A stretch of DNA of 64,000 nucleotides from Glaciozyma antarctica PI12 (lineage: Eukaryota > Basidiomycota > Microbotryomycetes > Kriegeriales > Camptobasidiaceae): the NCBI GenBank assembly GCA_002917775.1, contig KZ627158.1, forward strand, positions 778,578 through 842,577. Reading direction: 5' to 3'. The notes beneath the pieces were generated by a model. The model ran no database searches. It saw only the letters and a program-made list of their open reading frames with translations, and had not been told where the DNA came from. Both the position numbers and the translations under genes were made by a program. Positions 46,504 to 58,021 of the stretch are shown here, piece by piece; position 1 is the first letter of the stretch, and each line of letters begins with the position of its first letter.

Positions 46504-48046
46504 TGGCTGCAGCAGTGACAGTATGATCAGCTTCAACCGTCATCGGCTCACCAACTAGGCGTCGCTGGGTCTGCACGACGAGACACCCGCAGAGGAGGGG
46601 AGAGACAAACTCACCGACGGAACGGACGACGGATAGGGAGGATGCGTTCCTTCGAGGGTTTGGCGCGCGCCGAGTTGGCTGCTGTCTTGAGGTACCGCCG
46701 CTGGGAGTGGGGGCAGGACAGAGACGAGAGAAGCAGGTCGGGGCACGGGGGCGGAGGGGGCGGATCGACGGGAGGAACGCGGCGGGGGAGGTCGAGCTGT
46801 TTATGCGGCGACCAAGCTCGTCGTCCTGTGAGGCGACTGGCGTCAAAGGTAGGCCTGTGCGAATCGGGAAGGAGCGAGGGAGGCTGTCAACGAAGAGTTG
46901 TCGTGGGGCAGGGCTGCGAGAGAGTTGACTTGCGCCTGCAGGGGAAGGCTGCTCTTCCGTCGAGGCCCTTTTTTCCGTTCCAGGAAGAAACGTAAACTCT
47001 CGCGTGGCTCGTCCAAAGGCGGTCAATTAAATCTCAACAGCGCGCGACCACGTAGGCGCAGATCATCTAGTTGTTCTATCGCAGATCTCTCTCTCCGCAG
47101 ATGCGTACTCTCGCCTTGCCTCGTTCCCCTCGTCCGTACCTCTCTCTCGTCTCGCGAGTCTGAGAGCTTTTACAGGCTTTTACCGACCCTGTTCCCCCCG
47201 TTCCAGCCTCGTACCAGCCCAAGGCCCCGGGGAGAGAAGCTCTCCGGCTCAACCTCCTTGGCGACTGCGCAGTTCCGGCAGAGCGGCAGAAGAGATCTGG
47301 CCCTTCCTCTCCTCCTCCTCCCTTCCTGAGTTGGGGGCGTAGCTGGCGTTCTCTTGCCACCCCAGTTGCCGACTTCAAGTGTGTCCCACTTTCCGCTACG
47401 CTCGACTTCAAATCTGGAGGGAAGCCCGACTTCGGCCACCGAGCTCTGCGACACTGCATCGCTCACCTCGCTGCTGAAACAACGGCAAAGAAGCGCACTA
47501 CCCAGCTCTCGCCGAGCCAGCTCCAAGGTGACGAAACAACTGCGGAACAACGTACCCCGAACCAGGGACTACCAGGGAGGGACTGAAACGATATTCCGCT
47601 CAGCAGAGTCAGCACGACCGAGATTGGTCGAGGATAACCGCTCGTTGCTGCTGAATACTCGCTCTTGATTCTCATCATCGAGGGCGTCCTCAGGCGTCCT
47701 CAGCAACGACGGGGGACGGATAAAGAGGGCGGTGACTTGGGGGCTGGAGATGACCGAGGGAGTTACCAAGGCTGAGAGGAGTGACTAACCTGGACACAGG
47801 CGGCGTGGGTCCGTTTAGAATCACGAGGGAACGTAGCCTAACGTAGCGGGAGTTCCGAGCACTTTAACAACTCCGGGGGTGTCTAGACACCTTCCTTCGC
47901 AGGGGGCAGAGGAAGAAGCGCAATACTTAAATTTGTTCGGTAACGACCAGCCAGGTAGAAATTAGAGAAAAACAATTGAATTTCCAGCGAGGTTGGCGGT
48001 CGCCCTCGTCGTCTCGTTGCTCATCGCCCTCTCGACGACGACGAGG
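46504..48046. promoter_or_regulatory. Long divergent intergenic region between the homeobox gene and uS9m
   Basis: 1.54 kb, the longest gap in the window. The left part (46504 to about 46650 or more) appears to hold spliced leader exons of the homeobox gene. AT-rich islands in otherwise GC-rich DNA carry GGTCAATTAAATC (~47021-47033) and TTAAATTT (47927-47934). Another AT-rich stretch at ~47950-47985 lies just before the uS9m start. Open frames between 46900 and 47770 show no family resemblance. Confidence 0.45.
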
Positions 48047-49254
48047 ATGATGAGTTGCTTACTTCGACAGAGTCAAACGTTGACTAGCTCAGCAACTCTA
48101 GCAAGAACTACAGTCAGTCGGAGCTTCTCCATCGACCGAACCCAATCAACCTCTTCCTCTTCAATCCTCAACCCGACTCCAAAACCTCCTTCCTCCCTAT
48201 GGTTCACCGCCAGGCCTTCCCTCAACCAAACTATCGGATCCCTCGACTCTACCCTCACCCAATCCCGCGCCCACCTCTTCCGATCAGGACTCCTCCCCTC
48301 CATCTCAGCACCTCTAGGCGTCGACGCAGAGTTCGCTCACGTCCTCCCCCACCCCCGCCTTCGCCGATGGAAGGACGCCAAGGCGATGGCGACCTACCTC
48401 CGCAACGGCACCGACCTCCGCAGCAGCCAGTACAAGAAGCTTACGAGCCTGCTCTCCAACCTCGAAGGACTACTCCCCTACGCTGAACTCGCCGACGCCC
48501 TCCCCAACTCTGGCGCTCCAGCCCTCGTCGTCGACCCCGTTCAACTCGCCACCTCCCACGCCCGCACCCCCGCCCCCTCGAAGCGAAGGACCGAGTCGGC
48601 ACTCCACCCGCAGCTCGCCGAGTTGCTCCGCCGTTTCCAGCAGCCTCAAGCTCTCTCCGCGAGCGGAGTCGCGATGGACCGTATTGCAGGCAAGGACCGC
48701 CGACTGGGGAAGAAGGATGCCGAGGGACGCGTCGTGGCGGTCGGGCGGAGGAAGGAGAGCGGCGCACGCGTTTGGATCGTTCCTGTCTCGCAGGACACTG
48801 CTGGGGAGGAGACGATCCCCGGTCGAGTCCTCGTCAACTCGTTGCCCCTCCCTTCCTACTTCACCCTCCTCCCTCACCGCGCGGCGGCGATCCACCCCCT
48901 CTCCCTTACCTCCACCCTCGGCTCGTTCAACGTCTTTGCGATCGCCAAGGGAGGAAGACTCGCGGCGCAGGCGGACGCGGTTGCGATGGGATTGGCGAGG
49001 GCGCTGATCGAGTGGGAGCGGTGTGAGGTCGAGGCGGGCAGGTTGGACGAGGGCCAGTACGGGTGGAGAGATGTTCTCAAGTCGGGTGAGTCGAGCTGCG
49101 GGTGCGAATGTGCGGGTGGGCTAAAGAGCTGGGAGCTGATGCGGTGCGTTCCTCTCTCGCAGCGAAGCTTGTCGAGCGAGACCCGAGGATGGTGGAGAGG
49201 AAGAAGACGGGACAGCTCAAGGCGAGGAAAAAGATGGCCTGGGTCAAGCGATAG
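48047..49254 (+). CDS. MRPS9: Mitochondrial small-subunit ribosomal protein uS9m
   Basis: Mitoribosome protein near the tRNA-binding P site. The ATG at 48047 opens a presequence rich in Ser, Thr and Arg (MMSCLLRQSQTLTSSATLAR). The linker includes HPRLRRWKDAKAMATYLRNG and LSNLEGLLPYAELADALPNS. The S9 domain shows DAEGRVVAVGRRKESGARVW, GRVLVNSLPLPSYFTLLPHR, TLGSFNVFAIAKGGRLAAQA and VAMGLARALIEWE. After one intron (~49084-49162) comes the hallmark end AKLVERDPRMVERKKTGQLK, then ARKKMAWVKR at TAG 49252-49254. A nearly intron-free gene, unlike its neighbours. Tail-to-tail with ARC19. Confidence 0.93.
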
Positions 49255-49371
49255 GCGGACGAGCAGGGGGAAGCAGATGGGAAATCCACTCCGCCTTGTT
49301 GCGTCGAAAACGCGTTTGGTCTTGCGAAACGAGAGGGTGGTTCTACAGGGTATCGGGGTTGATGATGGCGC

Positions 49372-50191
49372 TCAGGCAAACTGTGCGAGGTTCTCGTTAG
49401 CTCCTAATCTCCGCATAGCGAAGTCAAGTACGCACTGTTGATAGGAAGGTCTCTGCGACGATACGTGCGCGAGCGTTCAAGGAGAGCTTCATCTGAGATC
49501 GCGAGAGCCAGGTGTCAGCCAGCAGCTCCCTCCGCACTTCTCAACAACCGCAGCTCACCTCGCTGATCTCCCTGTCCACATCCTCCATAAATCTACGAGC
49601 GAGCACCAGCATCAGCTCCCTCCCTCTGCGTACCCCACCGCCCTCCCCAACTCACTGAATGACAAAGTCCACCAGCTTGTGCTTCATCATCTCCTCGACG
49701 TTCTTGTTCGTGACCAAGAAGCTGATATCGTACCCCTTGACCGGCACCCTCCTCAAGACCACAAACGACTCGGCGCGCATCATGAGGAACCTCGTAAACT
49801 TGTGGCACAAGATGCGCTCAATCTCGTCCGCCTGCTTGATCCGGATCGACACGCGCACCGAGTTGATCGAAGGTTCGATCAGGACTTGCTCGGAGGCGTT
49901 GCGCGAGATGAGGAGGGGCGTGAGGAGGACTTCGGGGGTTGACCTGGGTGACGAGGTGGGTGTTAGCGGTGTGCGAGGGGGACGAGGGAGCAGGACGGAC
50001 TGGGCTTCGATTTCGGCAACGTTGTGGCGCTCGGCGACTTGGGAGGGGAAGGATTCGAGAGTGAGGGCGGCGGTCAGGGAGGTGCGCACGCAGGCGAGGT
50101 AGGGTCGGAGAGTGTTGGACTGCGCGGGAGGGAGATGACTAGTTAGCCGCATCCTACGGCAGCTGCTGTAGCGTAGCTGCAAACGTACCAT
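49372..50191 (-). CDS. ARC19: Arp2/3 complex subunit ARPC4 (Arc19/p20)
   Basis: Core subunit of the actin-nucleating Arp2/3 complex. The start codon (50189-50191) stands alone in its exon and is followed directly by GTACGT; after the intron the protein reads [95 protein letters not shown] and [20 protein letters not shown] match ARPC4 closely. [20 protein letters not shown] and [12 protein letters not shown] complete it. The last exon is very short: the final intron (~49429-49381) leaves Phe-Ala and TGA 49372-49374. Length ~168 residues, as in the family. Head-to-head with RPC17 (178 bp). Confidence 0.95.
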
Positions 50192-50369
50192 TCTGCCTCT
50201 AGCTGTGTTGGATTGACGAGGCTGGGAGAGGGTGTGGGGGAAGAGGTCAAGAGTGCTCGCGCGTTCGCGGCTTGGATTCCCTCCACGCCGTCCACCAGTC
50301 AACAGACTCAGTCCTAGCCAGCGAGCAACTTGGTTCCAGCTCTCTACCACTGCTTTAGCCCGCCTCCAG

Positions 50370-51175
50370 ATGGAGGTGAGCTCTTCCTCCGCCCCTCGCT
50401 CCCCCAGCTCATCTCTCCTCCTCGCAGACTCTCAACGTCCGCGCCGGCTTCCTCTGCAACCACGAGGTCCTTACGATTCTCAAAGCTCAACGCGATGCAC
50501 GTGGGGTAGAGGTCAAGGCGCTCCTGGACGCAAAGGCGAAGCGCGTAGCCAAGCTCGGACGAAGGCCTTTTCAGAAGGAGCTCGAGGACGACGAGATTGC
50601 GAGATTGCAGCCTCAGGATCTGGCAACGGTGTCTTTCGAGGTGCGTTTCTCGCTGGAACTGGGTGCTGAGAGGGAAGGGGCTGATGAGCTGGTGGGGACA
50701 GTGCATCAAGTACCTCGAGGAGGACGTTCACCCTCTGCGGCGGCAGTCGACTGCTGCGATCACCAAGCTGCTCGAAGAGCTGGAGAAGCTTGATTTGACC
50801 AAGGCGGAGCGGTTACAGATCATCAACCTCGCTCCCACAACTCTCGTCGCGCTCGTCGTCGTGCGTCTCCCTTTCCCCCTCTCTCCTCGCACGCGCTGAT
50901 CCCGAGACTATTGACAGTGCGTGGACGATTACGAAGAGCGCTTTCCGGGCGAGGAAGAGCAAGCCCACGTGCTCGATCTTGTCCAAGAGCACCTGACGAG
51001 CGAGGCCTCGGAGGCGACGAGCGCGGCGCGCAAGGCCGACCGGATGGACGTGGAGGAGGAGGCGGAGGAGGAGGAGCAACAGTTTGATGAGGAGGAAGAG
51101 GAGGAGTTTGTGGAAGAGGGGCTGCAGGGCGCGGGAGAGGACCAGGGGAAGGAGTTAGACGAGACGGCAGATTAG
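50370..51175 (+). CDS. RPC17: RNA polymerase III subunit RPC9/C17
   Basis: Stalk subunit of Pol III (partner of Rpc25), related to Rpb4. Exon 1 is just ATGGAG (50370-50375) before GTGAGC; exon 2 starts at 50428 and gives [40 protein letters not shown] and [20 protein letters not shown] follow, then [20 protein letters not shown] and [20 protein letters not shown], the typical HRDC-like Rpc17 end. A Glu-rich acidic tail of ~50 residues finishes at TAG 51173-51175. Three introns. Confidence 0.9.
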
Positions 51176-51385
51176 GTACGAGCGAGCGAGGTCTTGCGGA
51201 GGTTGGTGGCGGACGTTGCAATTTGTTGTGCACTAGGTTCAGCGTTGTCGAGGCAAACTGGGAGACGAGGCTCGAACGAACACGCTCCGGTGTGTAGCTG
51301 CTCGTCGACGGGAAGCGCATTTCTCGTCCAGGTCCTCACGAAATACCGACTTTACAGCAACAATGTTTGAGCTACTCCACATCAC

Positions 51386-52496
51386 CTAAGGACCTGTCAA
51401 CGATGCTAGCAAAGTCTGCAAGGAGAGAGATGCATCAGCGCAGGACGTCGACTCAGCCATGATGAAACTCACCTGCGCATCGTCGTCCCTTCCCGTCGCG
51501 TCCATCGTCTCCGCCATCTGCTTGATCGCGGTATCTTCCGATCCGGCCGCCGTAGGATCCCTCAGCCCAGCGGGTAGCGCATCAACCTTGGACGCCGCAG
51601 CCCAGTTGACGAACGACGCGCGCGAGGCCGCCCAAGGATCCGCCTGATCCGTCGTTGCGCGTCGCGCAGGAGGTACAGGAGTGGCGAGTAGAGTAGTGAG
51701 GCGTTCTTGGAGGAGGGAGAGTTGGGAGACGAGGCCTTGAGTTCGAGAGCTGAGGGGATCTAAAGTCGCGTCCGTCAGCGCAGGGCAGGGAGACGGACTG
51801 GGGGACTCACCTGCTCCTCGCATGTAGCCAACCTCTTCTGCCAACTCCTGCACGCTGTCAAGCTTCCGCTTGACGAACTCGTCCGCGCAAGCGAGCTCCC
51901 GTTCCTTCCTCAGCTCCTCTTCGTACAGGTGCAGTTCCCGCTCGTACTCCTCCAATGCCTCAGCATCCTTTCCACGCAGTTTCTCGTCCAGTGATTCCTG
52001 CAACATAGACATCAGTGGCCGAGCTAGGAAGGAGCAGAGGAGCGCGAACCTGGTGCGTCAACGCCATGTAAGGGATCAACTCGGTTTTGAGAGCAAACGT
52101 GTTGCGGAGCACGTAGATCTCGAACAGATCAAAGTGCTTGTCTATAGCAGACTCGAGGAGGGTCTCCAGGCGGTAGATTCCCTGCAAAGGAGCGCCTGGT
52201 CAGCTCCTTCCCCTCGTAAACAACACGCGGCGTACCTTCTGGATCTCGTCCTCGTCCAGCGCCACCTCCCCCTCCACGTGTGGTAGTCCAACCTTCTCCA
52301 TCAAGATCTTCTCCACCGCCTCCGTCGCCGCGTACATCGCGACGTTGGCGAGGTCCATGCCTTGCTTCGCGAACGACTCGGGTGCCCAGCCGAAATGTTC
52401 TGTGAGGATGTTGGCCTTAATGTCCTTGAGTTGAGAGGGAGAGAGCTGGTCAAGGGACACGACCGAGGTGCTGGCTTGCGCGTTGAGGTGAGCCAT
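51386..52496 (-). CDS. MTW1: Kinetochore protein MIS12/Mtw1
   Basis: Subunit of the MIND/Mis12 complex joining inner kinetochore to Ndc80. The ATG at 52494-52496 begins MAHLNAQASTSVVSLDQLSP. LTEHFGWAPESFAKQGMDLA is the Mis12 signature, followed by MYAATEAVEKILMEKVGLPH, IQKGIYRLETLLESAIDKHF and LFEIYVLRNTFALKTELIPY, as in the family. The C-terminal half is coiled coil (EYERELHLYEEELRKERELA, then LVSQLSLLQERLTTLLA). It ends TLLASLTGP at TAG 51386-51388. Five introns. Head-to-head with MAD1, 325 bp between start codons. Confidence 0.9.
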
Positions 52497-52576
52497 CTTG
52501 TCGAGGTGAGAGAGGGAGAGAAAGCAGCGAGTTGGCGAGTTGCTCCTCTTGCTTGACCTTGTTGTTGACCCTCACG

Positions 52577-52819
52577 ATGGCCGATCCACGGCGCAGTGGG
52601 ATTCCACAGCCCTTCGAAACGCCGTTACTCTCCTCGAGAACTCTGCACTCGGCAGCAGCGACAGCAGCAGGAACCTCAACCGTCGGCTCCTCCCGACTCC
52701 CTCTCCGCCGACCCTCCATCTCTGGCGCAGGCACGCTCCTTCCTCCTTTACACGTAGCTCGGGGCTTGGCTAACAGTTCGCTACACTCCCAGATGAATCT
52801 CATGTGGCTCACGGCGTGA
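52577..52819 (+). other. Open frame in the MIS12-MAD1 intergenic region, possible MAD1 N-terminal part or uORF
   Basis: ATG at 52577 reads MADPRRSGIPQPFETPLLSS and continues to SSRLPLRRPSISGAG. It stops (TGA 52817-52819) two bases before the MAD1 ATG at 52822, in a different frame. An inner stretch has intron signals (GTAGCT donor ~52754, GGCTAAC branch site, CCCAG acceptor ~52791). Its SRLPLRRPSISG resembles SRLPTRRPSLSG in MAD1 exon 2. It fills most of the intergenic space, so it could be a leader peptide, an N-terminal exon separated by a frame break, or chance. Confidence 0.35.
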
Positions 52820-52821
52820 CG

Positions 52822-55600
52822 ATGACGGCTGGACGGCTGCCGGCGTTGCGGAGACCCTCGAGCGCGATGGGCAACGGGCGTGAGGCTGGTGAGTGGTGCT
52901 GGGAGTTGCGCTGAAGCGGGATGCTAACTGGCGGCGAACGACACAGGATGGAGCGCTATCCCGTCCACTGCTTCGCGTCTCCCAACAAGGCGACCCTCGC
53001 TCTCTGGAGGCGATGGCTCTGGTATCAGCTGTACGTGCTGCTCGTTAGGAACTGGGAGTGGCGCGGCGAGCTGACACGTATCCTGAAGACATCGGATCGT
53101 CTGGACTTCCCCTCCCATCCACCGCCTCTCGTCCAGTCACGACTCTCAAGCGAACCTCGAGTGCTGCTGGCCTGCAACAGGGTGCGTCTCCTCCCTCCTC
53201 CCAATCTAGTCTGAGCTAACTCATCCTTCCGTGCTGCAGAATCCGAAGCTACGGCGACGAAGCGTCGACTCTCTCGAGCTCTGCACGACATTGAGGAGCT
53301 CAAGCACACGCACGAACGCCAGATGCTCGAGGCGACCTCAACCCAGAACGAGCTACAGTCCCAAATCAAGGAATACGCCGCGCGAACGGAACGACTCGAG
53401 CGACACCGGGCTTTGTTGATGGGAAAGGAGCGGGAACTCGAGGAGCGGGAGCAGGAGCGTCGACAGGAGAGCGACAAGAGCCGGGCGGAGCTGCAAGCCC
53501 AAGTGCGGACTCTGCGACAGGAGCTCTCGGCGCTCAAGGATCAGCACGCGGATTTGGACGCCTCGTACCGCGATTTGGAGCATTCGGAGACGCAGGCGGC
53601 GGCGACGGCGAAGGCGCAGTTTGGACGGGCGGCGGCGTTGGAGAAGGAGCTTGAGCGAGCGAGGCAGGAGACGGCGGCCAAGGCAGCGGAGATTGCGGAT
53701 GAACGGGAGCAGAGGCAGATGCTCGAGGCGGAGATCGAGAAGCTTCAGGCTCGGAGAAGAGGGAGTCGGCGAACTCCAAGGTGGTCAAGGAGGAGCTTCA
53801 CCGTGAGTTGGACGAGACGACTGTGCTGAGATCATTGCTGATTGAGGAGTCTCCTGCAGGACAAGTCGCCCACCTTCGAACGTTGGAGAAGGAGAACGGC
53901 AAGCTCGTGCGAAAGCTCGACACGTACGAGAAGCAGCATGCGAACGTCGAGATCCTCAAGGAGGCGAACAAGGCGCTCGAGAAGAAGCTTCGTGGACTGG
54001 ACGACTTGCGAAAGCAAGCTGCTGCTGCTGAAGCAGAGGCGGAGGATCTCAAGCGGGAGAAGCGCGAATGGTGAGTCGTCCCGCGCATCTGGATCTGGCG
54101 AGCTTTTGCTCACGATATTTCGCAGGCTCTCCTTCCTCGGACCCTCGGAAAGCTCAGAGTTCTCCTCCCCTCGCAAGCTCACCAAGACGCTCGCCGCCAC
54201 TCGAATCGAGAACGCCACTTTCCGCGAACGCATGGACTCGCGCGAACTCGAGATTCAGCAGCGGGACCGCATGATAGGCGAGCTGGAGGCACGAACCAAC
54301 TCGCTTACGAAGGAGCTCGACGACGCGACCAAGAGTTTGGCGAAAGCGGAAGCTCGATCAAAGCAGGAGGGCGACCGTCTGAAGCTGCTGCATCAAGAAG
54401 TGGAGATGCTCAAGCGACACCTCGTGAGTCCCTCCCGCGTCCTTTCTCCCGGCCTTGTAGCTGAGCTTACACTGCGACTCTCCAGGCAACGTACAACACC
54501 GAGGAGGCGAACAACCAAGCCGGCAACTTCGACGAGCAGAAGACGGCGCGACTCGCCGAGCTCGAAACGCTCCTTGATGCGCACAAGCAGGAAGTCTCGG
54601 AGCTGTCAAAGCAGGTCGCTCACTGGCGGGGACTCGGCGAGAGATACGGAGGGAGCACGACGGAGATCGTGGATCTGGAGGGTCGAGACGACTCGGACGA
54701 CACGGGCGTCATCGTCGGACGCAGTTTGGAGGAGCAGCTTCGTCGGAACGAGGCCATGCAGCTAGGTCAGCCTATTGTGACCTATCGTGCTGGAGCGGTA
54801 CTAACGAACCCATCTGCGCGCAGAAATCGACGAACTTCGCAACGAGAACCTCCTCATGGAGAAGGAGATCGAGGCGCTCGAGCTGCAGAACGACCGCCTA
54901 ACGTACGAGCACGGGAATGGCGCCTACGATCCTCGAACGACCAAGGTCCTCGAGCTGCGCGAGAACCCCGACCTTGTCGAGCACTCGATCAGGACGTCGA
55001 CGCTCGAACGTCTGCGCGACGAGAGCCAGGCGCTGCTGCACAAGATTGGCGAACTCGAGCTGCGCAAGGCGGGTGGACCGTCGAACGGCGAGAGAGTTGA
55101 GGCGATGGTGCCGAGGCAGTCGTTTGTCAATCTTCAGGCCGACCTCGAAGCGTCTCTCGCGGTCGTCAAGCAGAAGGAGACGATGGAGCTTAGGCTCAAG
55201 CAGGTTCGTCGTCTTCCGCTCTTCCTCCTCGAGCCCGCTACTCACACAAGCCTCTCTCCACCAGGCCTTCTCCGACAAAGCCGACGAGTTCCGCAAGGTC
55301 GTCCTCTCCCTCCTCGGCTACCGCCTCGACTTCCTCAGCTCCGGCCGCGTCAAGGTATCGTCGGCGTACGCACCGAGCAAGGACCATTCGCTCCTCTTCA
55401 GCTCGTCGGCCGGCGGCGTCGGGACGATGGAGCTCGTCGGAGCGGGCAGCGAGCAGGGGAGGTTGAGCGACGAGGTGCGGCGGCAAGTCAAGTTCTGGGT
55501 CGGGGAGCGGCAGTGCATCCCCGGTTTCTTAGCGAGCTTGACGTTGACCATGTTTGAGGAGTCAACCAAGGGAGGAGCAGCGGGGTTCGTCACAGCATAG
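52822..55600 (+). CDS. MAD1: Spindle assembly checkpoint protein MAD1
   Basis: Nuclear-pore and kinetochore coiled-coil protein that loads Mad2. From the ATG at 52822 the first four exons join in frame to a Ser/Arg/Pro-rich head (MTAGRLPALRRPSSAMGNGR, SRLPTRRPSLSGGDG, TTLKRTSSAAGLQQ). From about residue 105 it is one long coiled coil: LHDIEELKHTHERQMLEATS, RALLMGKERELEEREQERRQ, LEKENGKLVRKLDTYEKQHA, ENATFRERMDSRELEIQQRD and more. The C-terminal RWD-like head is diagnostic: VVLSLLGYRLDFLSSGRVKV, SSAYAPSKDHSLLFSSSAGG, FWVGERQCIPGFLASLTLTM, then FEESTKG, ending at TAG 55598-55600. About nine introns. Some residues may be missing at the N-terminus (see the open frame just upstream). Tail-to-tail with DBF4 (146 bp). 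Confidence 0.92.
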
Positions 55601-55746
55601 ATGATAGCAACTTGTACCTCTCCCTCTCCCACTTCCTCGTTCGTTTGCTGTAAATCATTTGGCAAAGCTGTCGGCCTTGCATGCTCGTAAACCCACAATA
55701 AAACCCTCGGATAAAACTCTCCAAGCACAGGCACGCTTCTCCCCCC

Positions 55747-58021
55747 TCATCCTTCGCTCTCCTCCTCCTCCGAAAGAACTCCCATATTGTCGTTGTCCTC
55801 CTGCTCCTCCTCGTCGTCCTCATCCTCCTCCTCATCCTCCTCCTCGTCTTCTTCGCAGATATCCTCGAAGCCTTCGCCGAAGCCAGAGTCGCCCTCGCCG
55901 AGGTAGGATCCGTTGGGCGACGAGCCGGCGAAGTCGACGCACATCGGACGGTCAATGCGGCTGAGGAGGGAGTCGAGTTCGGTCCAGTTCGAGTTGTTCA
56001 TGGCGAACTTGCGGTGCTTGCGAGCGACGACGTGCTGCGAGTGGAAAAGCCAAGTCAGCGACGCGCCCAAGGGACGTTGAGAGAGAGCGAAACACGTACC
56101 TCCTTGAAGTCGTCGTACTTGATCCGGCAGTTCTCGCAGTACCCAGGCTTCTTGGGCTCGTCCCTCGGCGGAGGAACCTTGGTGTTCAACCCGGCATCGA
56201 CGCTCGTGCTCCGCCTCAACATCCCCTTCGACAAGCCACTTCCCATCGAGACCATGTTGCGACTGAGGACCGCGAGCCGCTTGTCGATGACGCCTCCGTT
56301 CGCTCCTCCCAACGCTCCCGAGCGCGTCGACGTCCCCGAAGCGATATTGGACGTGATCGTCTGACTGTTGCCCGACGCGGCAATGTACTCGTCCTTCGCT
56401 CCCGCTCCTCCTCCTCCTCCGATCGCCATGGCTCCATCGACCTGCTTGCGCATGTTGTTCATCGAGAGCGCCCTCCGCAAACTCGGCTGCGTTCCTCCTC
56501 CCGCAATCGCCACCGCTCGCGTCGCTGCGAACCCACGCGCCTGGACGTTGGAGGGCGCAGGTCGAGGAGCGGGAGGTACGCGCGACTCGTACACGATCGG
56601 CGGACCGTCGTAATGGTAGAACCCACCGCGTCCCTCGATTCCGCCCCAGAGGATAGGCCAGCTCGGTTCCTCGCCGCGTCGAGGTCGGTCGTACTCTTTC
56701 GTGACGACCGGTCGGTGCTCGCCCGTCGAGTCTTCGACGAGGACGTAGTGCGCGCGCGGAGGAAAGTAGTAGGTGTCGGCGCGGGGAACGAAGGGGTCGC
56801 GTTCGCGCGTGCCGAAGATCTGCTCGTCGCGGAAGAGCTGAAGGGAGGGAGAGGTTGCGGGCGGGACCGAGGTCGGCTTTGGTGGGGGAGTGGGAGTTGA
56901 TGCGCGTGAGGATGAGTTGTGCCTCTGAGGTGGAAGGGATCGTTAGTGAATACACGAGAGGGAAAGCTGCGAGGTGAGGACGCACTCTCGAGGCGCCAGA
57001 TCTTGAGACCAAACTCGGAGGCTTTGGAAAGGATGTCCTGCGAGTCGATGAACGGGTTCTTCTCGAGACCTTCGTGTCTGCGGGAAGAACGAGTGAGCTC
57101 GAGGAATCTGAAGCCAGGAGCTGAACGCACTGTCGCAGCTTCTGTCCGTCGGGAAGAGAGTAGCTGAGGGGACTTTGCTTCGCGCCAGCGCGTTTGGCGG
57201 TCGTCCCGAGGAAGGCGTTCGTGCTGGCGACAAAGGTAGCAGCGGAGGAGTTCTTGGGGAGGTGGGAGGGGAAGGAGGGCGAGTTGGCGTTTTCTTTGCC
57301 GGAGGGAGGAATGGCCCGCGACGTGACGACGTGGGTGACCTTTTTGGAGAAGAAGTTGTCGACCGACTGCAACACGCGCGCCCGTCAGCTCACGCTCCCT
57401 TCTAGTTCCCTCCGCCTGTAAGAAAGAGAGACGTACAGCTCCGAGACGCTCCACCGCCTTGGTCAAGCCCAGCTCCGTCCCAGGATCGATCGTGTCGAAG
57501 TAGAAGACGAACGAGGGGAACGCCTTCTTGTACTTCTGCCTCCAGGTAATGGACTCGGCCGTCATCTTCTCGTGCTGCTCCTGGCGCTCCCGTTTGGCGC
57601 GCGACTTGCGCCTGGCCGCCTCGGTCGTCGCGGTCGTCGCGCTTGTTGTTGTTCGAACTCGCTTGGCTTGCTGGACGGACGACGAGCCCGACGCTTCCCC
57701 CGTCGTATGAGTGAGGTCAATCGTCTCAGCTACGCGCTTCCCGTTCGCGTTCGAGGTCGCGTTCGCCGTCGGGTTGGTGAGCACGCGGCGGCACGAGGGT
57801 CCAGGCGGAGGAGGGGGGACGTTGACGCCAGGAACGTTGGCGAATACGCCCGAGACGGATAGGCTGTCGCGGAAGAATGCAGGAGTGTTGGGTCGAGCGT
57901 TCGGAGTGTGCTGAGGTGCGACTCTGTTGGTTCTTGGACGAGGTTTGGCGACTGGTTGTTGAGAGACGGCGTGAGATCTTGAGAAGAGGGGAGGAGTTCT
58001 CGTGGCGTGTACTGAAGCCAT
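55747..58021 (-). CDS. DBF4: DBF4/Dfp1, regulatory subunit of the Cdc7 replication kinase
   Basis: Activates Cdc7 to phosphorylate MCM at replication origins in S phase. The ATG at 58019-58021 begins MASVHATRTPPLFSRSHAVS. Motif N (BRCT-like) reads DTIDPGTELGLTKAVERLGA and SVDNFFSKKVTHVVTSR across an intron at ~57438-57371. FIDSQDILSKASEFGLKIWR follows. Motif M is present as ADTYYFPPRAHYVLVEDSTG, then EHRPVVTKEYDRPR. Motif C is the zinc finger PGYCENCRIKYDDFKEHVVA, then RKHRKFAMNNSNWTELDSLL, with CxxC and HxxxxxH ligands. The tail is extremely acidic (Glu/Asp runs) and ends SEEEESEG at TGA 55747-55749. Six introns. A full set of three Dbf4 motifs. Confidence 0.93.
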
